A DNA stretch of 64,000 bases from positions 19,254-83,253 of the forward strand of contig BMAT01004542.1 in the NCBI GenBank assembly GCA_019649035.1, written 5' to 3'. This document shows positions 8,854 through 18,171 of this stretch, piece by piece (position 1 is the first letter of the stretch; the number at the start of each line of letters is the position of its first letter). Source of the stretch: Elysia marginata. Taxonomy: Eukaryota > Mollusca > Gastropoda > Plakobranchidae. The notes beneath the pieces were generated by a model. The model ran no database searches, was not told the origin of the DNA, and saw only the letters and a program-made list of their open reading frames with translations. The translations under genes were made by a program, and so were the position numbers.

Positions 8854-9924
8854 ATGTTAGATAAGTTAGACAAGATATTAGATAGATATGATGAGCTTGG
8901 AAATCTCATCAGCCAACCTGACATTATAAATAACCAAAAACAATACATAAGCCTAAGTAGAGAATACAAAGGCTTGCAACCTGTTGTAGAAAAACGGGAA
9001 GAATACAAAAATCTACTAGACAACATTTCCGAATCTGAAGATATTATTGCCGTTGAGACAGACGCTGAAATATTAGAAATGGCAAAAGCGCAGTTGGAAG
9101 AAGCTAAACAAAAACTTCCCCCTTTGGAGGAAAACATAAAGCTTATGCTTTTGCCCAAAGATCCCGAAGATGTCAAAAATGCCGTGATGGAAATTCGCGC
9201 AGGGACGGGAGGAGACGAAGCAAGTATTTTTGCGGGAGACTTGTACAGAATGTACTCAAGATATGCCGAATTAAAAGGATGGAAAGTAAGTCTGCTAGAT
9301 CTAAGTGAAGGCACATCAGGTGGGTTTAAAGAGATTATATTTGAAGTAAATGGCGAAAATGTATATGGAACGCTAAAGTTTGAAGCAGGTGTACACCGTG
9401 TACAAAGAGTGCCACAAACGGAAACACAAGGACGTGTGCATACCTCTGCGGCGACTGTTATAGTGCTACCGGAAGCAGAAGAATTTGATGTGGAGATTGA
9501 CATGAAAGATGTCAGAAAGGACCTGTTTTGTTCATCCGGTCCCGGTGGACAGTCTGTCAATACGACATACTCAGCCGTAAGGCTCACACATATTCCTACG
9601 GGAATAGTCGCCCAGTGCCAGGATGAAAAATCTCAGCATAAAAACTTTGACAAGGCTTTAAAAGTATTGAGGTCAAGACTTTACGAAGTGGAATTGCAAA
9701 AAAAACAAGAAGAAAATGCCATAAAGAGAAAAAGTATGGTAAGTAGCGGGGATAGAAGTGCTAAAATCAGAACCTATAACTATCCACAAAGTCGCGTAAC
9801 AGACCACCGAATTGGTTTGACGCTCTATGACTTAGAAAATATCATCAATGGAAGTATCCAAAAACTGATTGAGGAATTGAAAGTAGCTGATACAAGTGAA
9901 AAAATGAGCCAAGAAACATCTTAA
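8854..9924 (+). CDS. prfA: peptide chain release factor 1
   Basis: RF1 recognises UAA and UAG and triggers peptide release. The 356-residue protein has the catalytic GGQ loop ([19 protein letters not shown] at 231-233) and the stop-codon-reading tripeptide PQT at 187-189 ([15 protein letters not shown]), which marks RF1 rather than RF2 (SPF). The ATG at 8854 gives the normal N-terminus [15 protein letters not shown]. It is the first gene of a tight operon: pyrF begins 2 bases after its stop. Confidence 0.96.
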   Translation: MLDKLDKILDRYDELGNLISQPDIINNQKQYISLSREYKGLQPVVEKREEYKNLLDNISESEDIIAVETDAEILEMAKAQLEEAKQKLPPLEENIKLMLLPKDPEDVKNAVMEIRAGTGGDEASIFAGDLYRMYSRYAELKGWKVSLLDLSEGTSGGFKEIIFEVNGENVYGTLKFEAGVHRVQRVPQTETQGRVHTSAATVIVLPEAEEFDVEIDMKDVRKDLFCSSGPGGQSVNTTYSAVRLTHIPTGIVAQCQDEKSQHKNFDKALKVLRSRLYEVELQKKQEENAIKRKSMVSSGDRSAKIRTYNYPQSRVTDHRIGLTLYDLENIINGSIQKLIEELKVADTSEKMSQETS

Positions 9925-9926
9925 AC

Positions 9927-10748
9927 ATGACAGTTGAGGATATATTTTCCCAAATCCAAAAGAAAAAATCCTTTCTATGTGTCGGCTTGGATACGGATAT
10001 ATCCAAAATTCCCAGATATTTAATAGATAAAAATGACCCCATTTTTGCTTTCAATAAGGCTATTATAGACGCTACACATGAATTTGCTGTGGCATACAAA
10101 CCCAATATCGCTTTTTACGAATCTATGGGGGTATCCGGTTGGAAATCTCTGAGCAAAACCATTAAGTACATAAATGAAAACTATCCTGATATATTCACCA
10201 TCGCGGATGCAAAGAGAGGTGATATAGGTAATACATCCCGTATGTACGCCAAGACTTTTTTTGAATATTTGAATTTTGACGCGGTTACGGTTTCCCCCTA
10301 TATGGGCGAGGATTCTGTAAGTCCCTTTTTAGTCTACAAAAATAAATTTACAATCCTACTTGCACTTACTTCCAACAAAGGTGCTTCGGATTTTCAGTTT
10401 ATGAGAACGGATGACGATAGACTTTTTGAAACCGTTATAAAAAAGTCAGCAAAGTGGACAAACCACCAAAACATAATGTATGTAGTGGGAGCCACAAAAG
10501 CAAAAGAGCTCTCTATTATAAGAAAACTTGTTCCAAACGCTTTCCTACTAATTCCAGGAATAGGCTCTCAAGGGGGGAGTTTTGAGGAGGTTTGTAAGTA
10601 TGGGCTAAATGATAAATGTGGTTTACTCATAAATGCATCCCGTTCTATAATATATGTTTCTTCCGGAGAAGATTTTTCTAAAAAAGTAGGGCAACAGGCA
10701 GCACGAATCCAAAAAATGATGAGCCAAGAACTATCTAAAATTCTGTAA
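9927..10748 (+). CDS. pyrF: orotidine 5'-phosphate decarboxylase
   Basis: This enzyme makes UMP from OMP in the last step of de novo pyrimidine synthesis. The 273-residue length and the motif [19 protein letters not shown] (catalytic Lys/Asp network) identify the longer, type 2 PyrF family. The gene sits 2 bases after prfA and 3 bases before murA, so the three should share one transcript. Confidence 0.95.
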   Translation: MTVEDIFSQIQKKKSFLCVGLDTDISKIPRYLIDKNDPIFAFNKAIIDATHEFAVAYKPNIAFYESMGVSGWKSLSKTIKYINENYPDIFTIADAKRGDIGNTSRMYAKTFFEYLNFDAVTVSPYMGEDSVSPFLVYKNKFTILLALTSNKGASDFQFMRTDDDRLFETVIKKSAKWTNHQNIMYVVGATKAKELSIIRKLVPNAFLLIPGIGSQGGSFEEVCKYGLNDKCGLLINASRSIIYVSSGEDFSKKVGQQAARIQKMMSQELSKIL

Positions 10749-10751
10749 AAT

Positions 10752-12071
10752 ATGGCAGACTATTTCGTAATAAAAGGGGGGAAACAGTTAAAGGGATCTA
10801 TCATCCCACAGGGAGCAAAAAATGAGGCTTTACAGGTTATATGTGCTGTGCTACTAACAGATGAAGAGGTTATAATAGAGAATGTCCCTGATATTTTAGA
10901 TGTTAAAAAGCTCATATCCATCATTGAAGATTTGGGCGTAAAAGTAAATCAAATGAGTGCTAATACTTTTTGTTTTAAGACGACTCGCATAAACTTGGAA
11001 TATTTACAATCTAAGATGTTTAAGGAAAAAGCCTCTAGCTTAAGAGGGGCTATTATGCTAATGGGACCTCTTTTAGCAAGATATGGAAAGTGCTATATAC
11101 CTAAACCAGGAGGAGACAAGATAGGCAGAAGACGCTTGGATACGCATTTCCAAGGTCTTTTAGAGTTGGGGGCAGATTTCACTTATTGTCAAGAGACAAA
11201 ATTTTATAGCATAAAGGCAAAAAAGCTATCGGGGACAAAGATACTCTTGGAAGAGGCTTCTGTAACGGGGACTGCAAATATTATTGTAGCAGCCGTTTTA
11301 GCTAAGGGCAAAACAACCATATACAATGCCGCATGTGAGCCTTACATTCAACAACTTTGCGGTATGCTAAATAGAATGGGGGCAAAAATATCAGGGGTAG
11401 GGTCTAATTTGCTTCATATTGAAGGGGTCTACGCTCTAAATGGAACTAAACACAAGCTTTTACCGGACATGATAGAAGTAGGGAGTTGGGTAGGACTTGC
11501 CGCAATGACAAAAAGTGAGCTTACCATAAAAAATGTGAACTGGGATCAATTGGGTGTTATTCCCAGAGTATTTAGGAAAATAGGAATCACTTTAGAGAAA
11601 CAAAATGATGATATTATAATTCCCGCACATAATGATGGTTACCAGATACAGTCTAACATAGAAGGCTCTATACAGACTATATCCGATGCACCTTGGCCTG
11701 GATTCACTCCAGATTTATTGAGCGTCATTTTGGTTACGGCGACCCAGGCAAGAGGAAGCGTACTTATACATCAAAAAATGTTTGAAAGCCGTTTATTCTT
11801 TGTAGATAAACTGATAGATATGGGAGCCAAAATAATATTATGCGACCCACACAGAGCAACGGTTATAGGTCATAATTTCAAATACAATTTGAGAGGAACA
11901 GTGCTAACTTCACCGGATATAAGAGCTGGCATTTCACTTTTAATAGCTGCCTTATCAGCCAAAGGCGAATCTATAATTCACAACATAGAGCAGATAGATA
12001 GAGGCTACGAAAGGATAATTGAGAGGTTACAAAAAATAAACGCAGAGATAAGTAGAGTGAGAAAAGATTAG
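10752..12071 (+). CDS. murA: UDP-N-acetylglucosamine 1-carboxyvinyltransferase (Asp-type)
   Basis: MurA transfers enolpyruvate from PEP to UDP-GlcNAc, the first committed step of peptidoglycan synthesis. The 439-residue protein has the family fold with QGAKNEALQV (Lys23) near the N-terminus and EVGSWVGLAAMTKSELTI later. The catalytic loop reads KPGGDKIGRRRLDTHF: Asp122 stands where E. coli has Cys115, the residue alkylated by fosfomycin. Such Asp-type MurA enzymes are active but intrinsically fosfomycin-insensitive. The gene end overlaps the convergent LRR gene by 4 bases. Confidence 0.95.
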   Translation: MADYFVIKGGKQLKGSIIPQGAKNEALQVICAVLLTDEEVIIENVPDILDVKKLISIIEDLGVKVNQMSANTFCFKTTRINLEYLQSKMFKEKASSLRGAIMLMGPLLARYGKCYIPKPGGDKIGRRRLDTHFQGLLELGADFTYCQETKFYSIKAKKLSGTKILLEEASVTGTANIIVAAVLAKGKTTIYNAACEPYIQQLCGMLNRMGAKISGVGSNLLHIEGVYALNGTKHKLLPDMIEVGSWVGLAAMTKSELTIKNVNWDQLGVIPRVFRKIGITLEKQNDDIIIPAHNDGYQIQSNIEGSIQTISDAPWPGFTPDLLSVILVTATQARGSVLIHQKMFESRLFFVDKLIDMGAKIILCDPHRATVIGHNFKYNLRGTVLTSPDIRAGISLLIAALSAKGESIIHNIEQIDRGYERIIERLQKINAEISRVRKD

Positions 12072-13360
12072 TAAGTTATCCTTTCAAAAAGATTCATTTT
12101 GTAGGGACTTTTTAATTTTTTTTTACAAATTTTATCTCTATAGCTTGTCTTTTTAGACTTTCTCCAAACATCTTTCGGATAATTCCTTTTTATTTCGTCT
12201 ATAGAGATACAGTCTAATAATTTGTTGTTTACAGCACTAAAATCATTTACTGCTAAATTATTTCCATTTTTCATATCTATGGATAAAAGGTTATTCGACC
12301 TCAAGTTAACATTTTTCAAATGCGGATTATTTATAAGCTTAACTGAACTCAACTCATTATTATTGAGGAATAGGTGTTCGAGGAATTTATTTTTTTTCAA
12401 ATTGAGTGATTGTATCTTATTGTTATAGGCCACAAGGCTCTTCAAATTCTTGTTTTTTGACAAAGAGACTGTCTTAAGAAAGTTATTCTGCACATAGAGA
12501 ATACTAAGTCTACGCGCTCTTCGGACATCCAAATGTTCTAATAAATTCTGTTGACATTGCAAGTCTACCAAGTACTTAGAGTAGACAACCAAAGATTCCA
12601 ATTGATTATCATAGCAGTGTAACCGCACCAAGTTTTTTAGGTTGCTAGTATTTAATTTAGAAAGGTTGTTAGAAAAGCAATAAAATTCCAACAGGGCTTT
12701 TCCATCTCCTTGCCTACCAATATCTATATGCTCCAAATTATTGTTGGCACAGTTCAAATAGATAAGAGGAGAATTATATTTTAAAGATATTAACCTGTTT
12801 TCGCTACAGCGAAGCCAATATAATTCTCTATTCGCTGACAAATCCAAAGAAGTAAACTCATTCGCACTAGAGTCTAATTCTTTTATGAATAAATTTCCAG
12901 AAAGGTCTATTTCTTGAACTTTATTATTACTAAAATACAACTTTTTTAGTACTTTGTTACTCTCTAGTTTTATATCGGATATGTTATTACTAGAGCATCT
13001 TAGCTCCTCCAAAAAGAGATTTTTAGAAATGTCTATACTTTCAAGATTGTTCTCGGAACAGATGAGCGTTATCAAGTTGGTATTTTTAGAGAGGTCTATT
13101 TTGGATATATTATTTTTGGCACAATTCAAAGCCTCCAAAGAGGTAAAGTCTTCTATTCCCGTTAAATCTTTTATTCCCCTATCATAGAGATTCAGAGATA
13201 GTACCTTAGCTATTTCAGGAATGGATACAACGCCGTCTAAAATACTGTCTAACCCTCTTTCTATAAGAACCTTCTCAAAATTAGAATCTGGAATCCTTGT
13301 GTATTGAGAGGATACAAACAGGGGTAAAAAAACAATTAAAAAATATAAATACTTTAGCAT
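12068..13360 (-). CDS. secreted leucine-rich-repeat protein
   Basis: The 430-residue protein starts with a signal peptide (LKYLYFLIVFLPLFVSSQ) followed by YTRIPDSNFEKVLIERGLD, an N-terminal motif common in flavobacterial LRR proteins. About 15 short repeats of the form LxxLxCSxNxLxxIDLSxN fill residues 50-400, as in internalin-type LRR proteins. It is therefore exported and probably binds proteins or glycans. No obvious type IX sorting domain is seen at the C-terminus, which is short and basic. A TAACTTTG box and an AAGGAAG sequence lie upstream on the minus strand. This LRR type differs from the BspA-type proteins elsewhere in the window. Confidence 0.85.
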   Translation of the reverse strand: MLKYLYFLIVFLPLFVSSQYTRIPDSNFEKVLIERGLDSILDGVVSIPEIAKVLSLNLYDRGIKDLTGIEDFTSLEALNCAKNNISKIDLSKNTNLITLICSENNLESIDISKNLFLEELRCSSNNISDIKLESNKVLKKLYFSNNKVQEIDLSGNLFIKELDSSANEFTSLDLSANRELYWLRCSENRLISLKYNSPLIYLNCANNNLEHIDIGRQGDGKALLEFYCFSNNLSKLNTSNLKNLVRLHCYDNQLESLVVYSKYLVDLQCQQNLLEHLDVRRARRLSILYVQNNFLKTVSLSKNKNLKSLVAYNNKIQSLNLKKNKFLEHLFLNNNELSSVKLINNPHLKNVNLRSNNLLSIDMKNGNNLAVNDFSAVNNKLLDCISIDEIKRNYPKDVWRKSKKTSYRDKICKKKLKSPYKMNLFERITY

Positions 13361-13393
13361 AAAATCTTCCTTATAAACTTATGGACACATTAC

Positions 13394-13401
13394 ACAAAGT
13401 T
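13394..13401 (-). promoter_or_regulatory. putative -7 box of the LRR gene promoter
   Basis: TAACTTTG on the minus strand about 33 bases upstream of the LRR-protein ATG matches the Bacteroidota -7 consensus. The divergent priA promoter may lie within the next 25 bases (TATACTTTGG on the plus strand). Confidence 0.4.
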
Positions 13402-13441
13402 ACTCAATTTATTTATACTTTGGTAGAAAAATAAACTCTCT

Positions 13442-15889
13442 ATGCAGGTTTTTGTCGATGTGGTATTGCCTATCCCAGTAGAGCAAGCATTTACATATGT
13501 GTGGAACTCCGGAGATTGTGATCCAAAAATGGGAATGAGAGTATGCATACCCTTTGGGAAAAGTAAAATTTATACGGGTATCATTATCAATATCCATAAT
13601 AATAAACCAAAATTATACGAAGCCAAAAAAATATATAGTTTGTTTGATGATATGCCAAGCGTACTACCTCAACAATTGGAACTATTTCAATGGATATCAA
13701 AATACTACTCTTGCACTATTGGAGAGGTTTTAAAAGCTGCTACTCCAGGTATTATGCTCCCTGAGAGTGAAACTGTTATCAAGCTAAATGAAAATACACG
13801 CATAGAAAAAGAAAAACTCTCTGATGACGAATTTTTAGTAGTCCAAGCCCTCACCATCCATAAACAAATATCTGTTAAGGAGGTGGGTAAAATTATCAGT
13901 AACAGAAACCATTTTAATCTTGTAAAAAGTTTGACTAAAAAGGGAATTATCATTCCAAAAGAAGAAATTTTTAACCCATTTAAACCCAAGACAAAACGGG
14001 CGCTTTTCATGAGCAAAAAATACAATGAAAAGGAAGGGTTGGAGGATCTCCTTAATAGTTTGGAAAAAACACCAAAGCAGAGAGCCACTTTAATGACATT
14101 TTTTAGTCTACCCGATTCTCAAAAGTTGAGTAAGTCTGAGCTCTGTAAACTCTCTGGCACTTCCTTTGCAACAGTCAATTCTCTTATTTCAAAGGGTATT
14201 CTTTTGGAGAAAAAAATAGAAATTCCAAGGGTACAGTTTGAGGGGGTTGAAAATCATCTCATTGCAAAACTATCACCTGTGCAACGAAAGGCATGTCAAT
14301 GTACTAAAACCCATTTTAAGGAAAAGAAATGCGTACTATTAAAGGGGGTGGCATCTTCTGGGAAAACAGAAATTTACGCGAACCTTATCCAAGAGGTTTT
14401 GGACCAAAATAAGCAGGTCTTATTACTCCTTCCCGAAATTGCCATTGCCACTCAAATAGTTAGTAGACTTAGCAAAAATTTTAGAAAAAATATGCTTGTA
14501 TTCCACTCCAAATATTCCTCTAGCGAAAGGACGGAAGTTTGGGAAAAACTTCTAAACCACAGTGATAAACCAAGCCTCATCATAGGGACTAGATCAAGTA
14601 TTTTACTCCCATTCTCAAACTTAGGCTTGATAATTGTTGACGAAGAGCACGAACTGATGTATAAGCAAAAAGAACCTGCTCCCCGCTATCATGCAAGGGA
14701 TGTGGCTGTGATGTTGAGTCATCAGTTAAACTGTAACCTATTATTAGGTAGTGCCACCCCGTCTGTGGAGAGTTTTTACAATACCCAGATAGGTAAGTAT
14801 GCTTTGGTTACACTTAATGAACGCTTTGGTAATTATCCCGCCCCTCTGATAGAGTATATTGACCTCAGAGATGCCCATAAAAGGAAAAAGATAAATGGGT
14901 TCTTTTCTAAACAACTATTAAATGAGATATCTAAAACTATTGAAAATGGGGAGCAGGTTGCCATTTTCTGTCATAGACGAGGGTTTTCACCGGTATTAAA
15001 ATGTCGTTCTTGCGGGTATATTGCTGAATGTGAACACTGTGATGTGAGCCTTACTTACCATAAAATGTACGGCGAACTAGTATGCCACTATTGTGGATAT
15101 AGAATACCTTACCAAAATAGCTGTGCATCTTGTGGAAGCAACGAAGTAGACACACTTGGTTTTGGAACAGAACAAATTGAGTTTCAACTACAAGAATTAC
15201 TCCCAAAAGTAAAAATTGGCAGAATGGACTCCGATACCACCAAAGGGAAATACAGTTACCAAAAAATAATTACCTCTTTTGAAAATGGAAATTTAGACAT
15301 CCTCATAGGAACGAATATGATCACAAAGGGGTTGAACTTTAAAAATGTAAGGTTGGTGGGGGTTATCAATGCCGATAGCATACTACACTTCCCTGACTTT
15401 CGCTCTAATGAAAACGCCTTCCAGCTAATCACACAAGTGTCCAACAGGGCGGGTAGGTTTAGTAAACAGGGCAAGGTTTTTATACAGACATATACCCCTA
15501 ACCATGCTATCTATAAGCAGATAAAGAAAAATGATTATGCAACTTTCTACGAAACAGAAATTTCACAGAGAAACACCTATAGGTATCCTCCTTTTTTTAG
15601 AATTGTCAAAATTATCATTCGTCATAAAAACGCGGGTTTACTAGATAGGAGTGCCATGTGGCTTGCCAACGCTCTAAAATCTTTTTTTAAGGACAATTGT
15701 TTAGGTCCAGAATTCCCCCCTGTACCAAGGGTAAAGAATATTTACTCTAAGATTATTCTCATTAAAATACAAAATGATAAAACCTTTATGAAAAAAAAGA
15801 CAATCATTTCTAAAGTAAAAAAATCCTTTCACTCTATTTCAGAATTTAAAAATATCCGCGTGTTAATAGATGTAGATACCTATCAATAG
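13442..15889 (+). CDS. priA: primosomal replication protein N' (PriA helicase)
   Basis: PriA recognises stalled forks and restarts replication by loading the primosome. The 815-residue protein shows the N-terminal DNA-binding domain (MQVFVDVVLPIPVEQAFTYV), Walker A (LKGVASSGKTEIY), the DEEH box (LIIVDEEHELMYKQKE), a zinc-binding insert with paired cysteines (CRSCGYIAECEHCD and CHYCGYRIPYQNSCASCGS) and helicase motifs V and VI (GTNMITKGLNF, QVSNRAGR). Length is typical for Bacteroidota. The next gene, murQ, starts 54 bases downstream. Confidence 0.96.
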   Translation: MQVFVDVVLPIPVEQAFTYVWNSGDCDPKMGMRVCIPFGKSKIYTGIIINIHNNKPKLYEAKKIYSLFDDMPSVLPQQLELFQWISKYYSCTIGEVLKAATPGIMLPESETVIKLNENTRIEKEKLSDDEFLVVQALTIHKQISVKEVGKIISNRNHFNLVKSLTKKGIIIPKEEIFNPFKPKTKRALFMSKKYNEKEGLEDLLNSLEKTPKQRATLMTFFSLPDSQKLSKSELCKLSGTSFATVNSLISKGILLEKKIEIPRVQFEGVENHLIAKLSPVQRKACQCTKTHFKEKKCVLLKGVASSGKTEIYANLIQEVLDQNKQVLLLLPEIAIATQIVSRLSKNFRKNMLVFHSKYSSSERTEVWEKLLNHSDKPSLIIGTRSSILLPFSNLGLIIVDEEHELMYKQKEPAPRYHARDVAVMLSHQLNCNLLLGSATPSVESFYNTQIGKYALVTLNERFGNYPAPLIEYIDLRDAHKRKKINGFFSKQLLNEISKTIENGEQVAIFCHRRGFSPVLKCRSCGYIAECEHCDVSLTYHKMYGELVCHYCGYRIPYQNSCASCGSNEVDTLGFGTEQIEFQLQELLPKVKIGRMDSDTTKGKYSYQKIITSFENGNLDILIGTNMITKGLNFKNVRLVGVINADSILHFPDFRSNENAFQLITQVSNRAGRFSKQGKVFIQTYTPNHAIYKQIKKNDYATFYETEISQRNTYRYPPFFRIVKIIIRHKNAGLLDRSAMWLANALKSFFKDNCLGPEFPPVPRVKNIYSKIILIKIQNDKTFMKKKTIISKVKKSFHSISEFKNIRVLIDVDTYQ

Positions 15890-15904
15890 CGTGAAAATAA
15901 TAGT

Positions 15905-15912
15905 TAACTTCG
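15905..15912 (+). promoter_or_regulatory. putative -7 box of the murQ promoter
   Basis: TAACTTCG, the TTCG variant of the Bacteroidota -7 box, lies just after priA and about 30 bases before the murQ start. No TTG was found at the matching -33 position. Confidence 0.35.
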
Positions 15913-15943
15913 CTTTTCTATTAGCAAATTAGAAACAAAAACT

Positions 15944-16756
15944 TTGTCTTTCGAAAAAACAACCGAGCAAGATTCTAAATATCAGAATATTGAGAAAATG
16001 CCTATTTCTCAAATACTCCGTTCTATAAATAACGAAGATAAGACCGTCTCACTAGCTGTAGAGCGAGCTATCCCCCAAATAGAGGTGGTTTGTGAGGCTA
16101 TTGTAAGACAAATTAAAAATGGGGGGCGACTGTTTTATATCGGTGCCGGAACAAGTGGCAGGCTGGGTGTTTTAGATGCATCTGAATGTCCTCCAACTTA
16201 CGGAGTACCTCATGGGTTAGTCATCGGGATAATATCGGGAGGTGATGAGGCTATCAGAAAAGCTGTAGAGCATGCCGAAGACTCCACTTCCAAAGGGTGG
16301 AAGGATTTGAAAGAATTTGACATAAGCAAAAAAGACTTTGTTATAGGGATTGCGGCTTCGGGTACAACTCCCTATGTAGTGGCGGCTGTAAAGGCTTGTA
16401 AGGAGCAACACATCCCAACGGCTTGCGTTACCAATAATAAAAATAGCCCTTTAGCGTTGGAAGTGGAATACCCTATAGAGGTAGTTGTCGGAGCGGAATT
16501 TATTACAGGAAGTTCAAGAATGAAAGCAGGGACTTCTCAAAAACTGATACTCAATATGATTTCTACCACCGTGATGATACAGTTGGGACATGTAAAAGGT
16601 AATAAAATGGTAGATATGCAACTCAATAATAACAAACTGAAAAACAGAGGTGTTTCTATCTTAATGAGAGAATTAGAAATAGAAGAGCGTATGGCCAAAT
16701 CTCTCTTGGAGACTCATAAAAATGTCCGAAAGTCAATAGAAAATTTTAAAAGATGA
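15944..16756 (+). CDS. murQ: N-acetylmuramic acid 6-phosphate etherase
   Basis: MurQ cleaves the lactyl ether of MurNAc 6-phosphate to give GlcNAc 6-phosphate, a peptidoglycan-recycling step in the cytoplasm. The 270-residue protein contains the SIS-domain signature FYIGAGTSGRLGVLDASECP and TGSSRMKAGTSQKLILNM, both hallmarks of MurQ. It appears to start at TTG (15944), giving MSFEKTTEQDSKYQN. The stop overlaps the next small gene (ATGA). Confidence 0.95.
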   Translation: MSFEKTTEQDSKYQNIEKMPISQILRSINNEDKTVSLAVERAIPQIEVVCEAIVRQIKNGGRLFYIGAGTSGRLGVLDASECPPTYGVPHGLVIGIISGGDEAIRKAVEHAEDSTSKGWKDLKEFDISKKDFVIGIAASGTTPYVVAAVKACKEQHIPTACVTNNKNSPLALEVEYPIEVVVGAEFITGSSRMKAGTSQKLILNMISTTVMIQLGHVKGNKMVDMQLNNNKLKNRGVSILMRELEIEERMAKSLLETHKNVRKSIENFKR

Positions 16757-16959
16757 GACGGGGGATTAAACGACTTTTATACAGTTTGTTCGCCATATTT
16801 TTGGGACCTATGATTATTTATTCTGCCCTGATTAATAAGTCGCATCCCTTATTTTTATTTGTTTTTTCATTTGGTATAATCACTTGTATTATGGCTGTTC
16901 TTTTAGCTTTTTTAGGCATCAAGATTATTTTAAAAAGGCTTTTTGAATCGGATATTTAG
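16753..16959 (+). CDS. small two-TM membrane protein (DUF6095-like)
   Basis: This 68-residue protein has two hydrophobic segments (about residues 8-25 and 35-57) and ends in LKRLFESDI. The pattern GIKRLLYSLFAIFLGPMII resembles the flavobacterial family DUF6095, which I recall as lying beside murQ. It overlaps murQ by 4 bases and so is probably translationally coupled to it. Function is unknown; a role in cell-wall recycling is only suggested by position. Confidence 0.65.
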   Translation: MRRGIKRLLYSLFAIFLGPMIIYSALINKSHPLFLFVFSFGIITCIMAVLLAFLGIKIILKRLFESDI

Positions 16960-17101
16960 CTGATTTTTTCATTATTTTTCGCACTTATTAGTTCAATCTG
17001 AGGAATCCGAGATTTAATGGTATATGTACGGAAAATTTGATTGTTAAGATTTTTTTTATATTTACCTGTTTATATATTTTTAATATTGAAGTGAATATCT
17101 T

Positions 17102-17314
17102 ATGAAAAGGTCATATATTGTAGGGTTTTTATGTTTTTCTGTTGGTGGATTTTTTCTCTTCCTTTATAATTTCGTCGATCCTGAAAAATTGCCGAGTAGC
17201 ATTTTAAAAGCCCCCTTTTTAATGATAAACCTGGGTTATTTCGGCATTTTTATAGGCATTGCTACGGTGTTAATATCTTTGATTAGGGATTTTAATTCTA
17301 AGAAAAAATTATAG
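17102..17314 (+). CDS. small two-TM membrane protein, hypothetical
   Basis: The ATG at 17102 opens a 70-residue protein with two membrane segments (VGFLCFSVGGFFLFLYNFV and the stretch from about residue 40 to 62) and a basic C-terminal tail (NSKKKL). No family was recognised. A TATATTT-rich AT stretch precedes it. It is convergent with trmB; the gap between them (17315-17442) holds only a short protein-like stretch (EVTDKEGKKVSSLFF) without a start. Confidence 0.6.
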   Translation: MKRSYIVGFLCFSVGGFFLFLYNFVDPEKLPSSILKAPFLMINLGYFGIFIGIATVLISLIRDFNSKKKL

Positions 17315-17442
17315 CATTGTCGTCATATTTTACAATTAGAACGCCTACTAATTTGAATTAGAAGTTACTGATAAGGAAGGGAAAAAGGTTAGTAGTTTAT
17401 TTTTTCCTATCTTTTACTCAGCAGGAGATTAATAGGTTTTAT

Positions 17443-18114
17443 TTATAACCGAAAACTCGTGTAGCTGATATTTTTGCCTTGCTCAAGGAACTTTCTTTCA
17501 TAAAATGTCTGAATAGAAGTGGCTAGATTGGGAGCACTCCCATTGTTATAAATGTTATGATGGCTATAGAGTATCTCCTTTTTCATAGCTTGCAGGATAC
17601 CAGTGGTATAGCCATACAAAAATTCGCTGTCAGTCTTTAAATGTACGACCCCATTTGGGTGCAAAACGCGTTTATATTTTTCTAAAAAATGGGGATTGGT
17701 CAGCCTGTGTTTCTCTCTTTTAAACTTTATTTGAGGGTCGGGAAAAGTTATCCAAATTTCCGACACCTCATCTTTGTCAAAAAGTAAATCTATCAACTCT
17801 ATCTGAACCCTTAAAAAAGCGACATTCCCTAAACCCTCCTCAATAGCTGTTTTTGCGCCTTTCCAAAACCTTGCGCCTTTTATGTCCACTCCTATAAAGT
17901 TCATATTGGTGTATTCCCTAGATAGGGCCACCGAGTACTCCCCTTTGCCACAACCCAACTCCAAAACAATGGGATTAAGATTTAAAAAAAAATCTTGCCC
18001 CCATCTTCCTTTTAAGTGAAATTTATTATGTAAAATATCAGTACGTCTTGGTTGCAACACATTTTTAAACATCTCATTTTCCCTAAACCTTTTCAACTTA
18101 TTTTTGCTACCCAT
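17443..18114 (-). CDS. trmB: tRNA (guanine-N7-)-methyltransferase
   Basis: TrmB methylates G46 of tRNAs with SAM as donor. The protein has the SAM-binding motif PIVLELGCGKGEYSVAL and the family motif EIWITFPDPQIKFKREKHR. I take the ATG at 18114 as the start because family members begin MGSKNKLKRFRENE; an upstream in-frame ATG at 18159 would add 15 residues without similarity. This gives 223 residues. It is divergent from the HU/SPOR gene 57 bases away. Confidence 0.93.
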   Translation of the reverse strand: MGSKNKLKRFRENEMFKNVLQPRRTDILHNKFHLKGRWGQDFFLNLNPIVLELGCGKGEYSVALSREYTNMNFIGVDIKGARFWKGAKTAIEEGLGNVAFLRVQIELIDLLFDKDEVSEIWITFPDPQIKFKREKHRLTNPHFLEKYKRVLHPNGVVHLKTDSEFLYGYTTGILQAMKKEILYSHHNIYNNGSAPNLATSIQTFYERKFLEQGKNISYTSFRL

Positions 18115-18171
18115 ATACATACTAGTGTTTGCTAGCAGCAAATTTCTTATTATTTTCATAGTTTTGCTATT

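Noticed and set aside
8808-9587. A long minus-strand open frame of 259 codons over prfA
   Set aside because: It is very rich in Ser and lies fully antisense to the conserved prfA gene; no start signal or family support.
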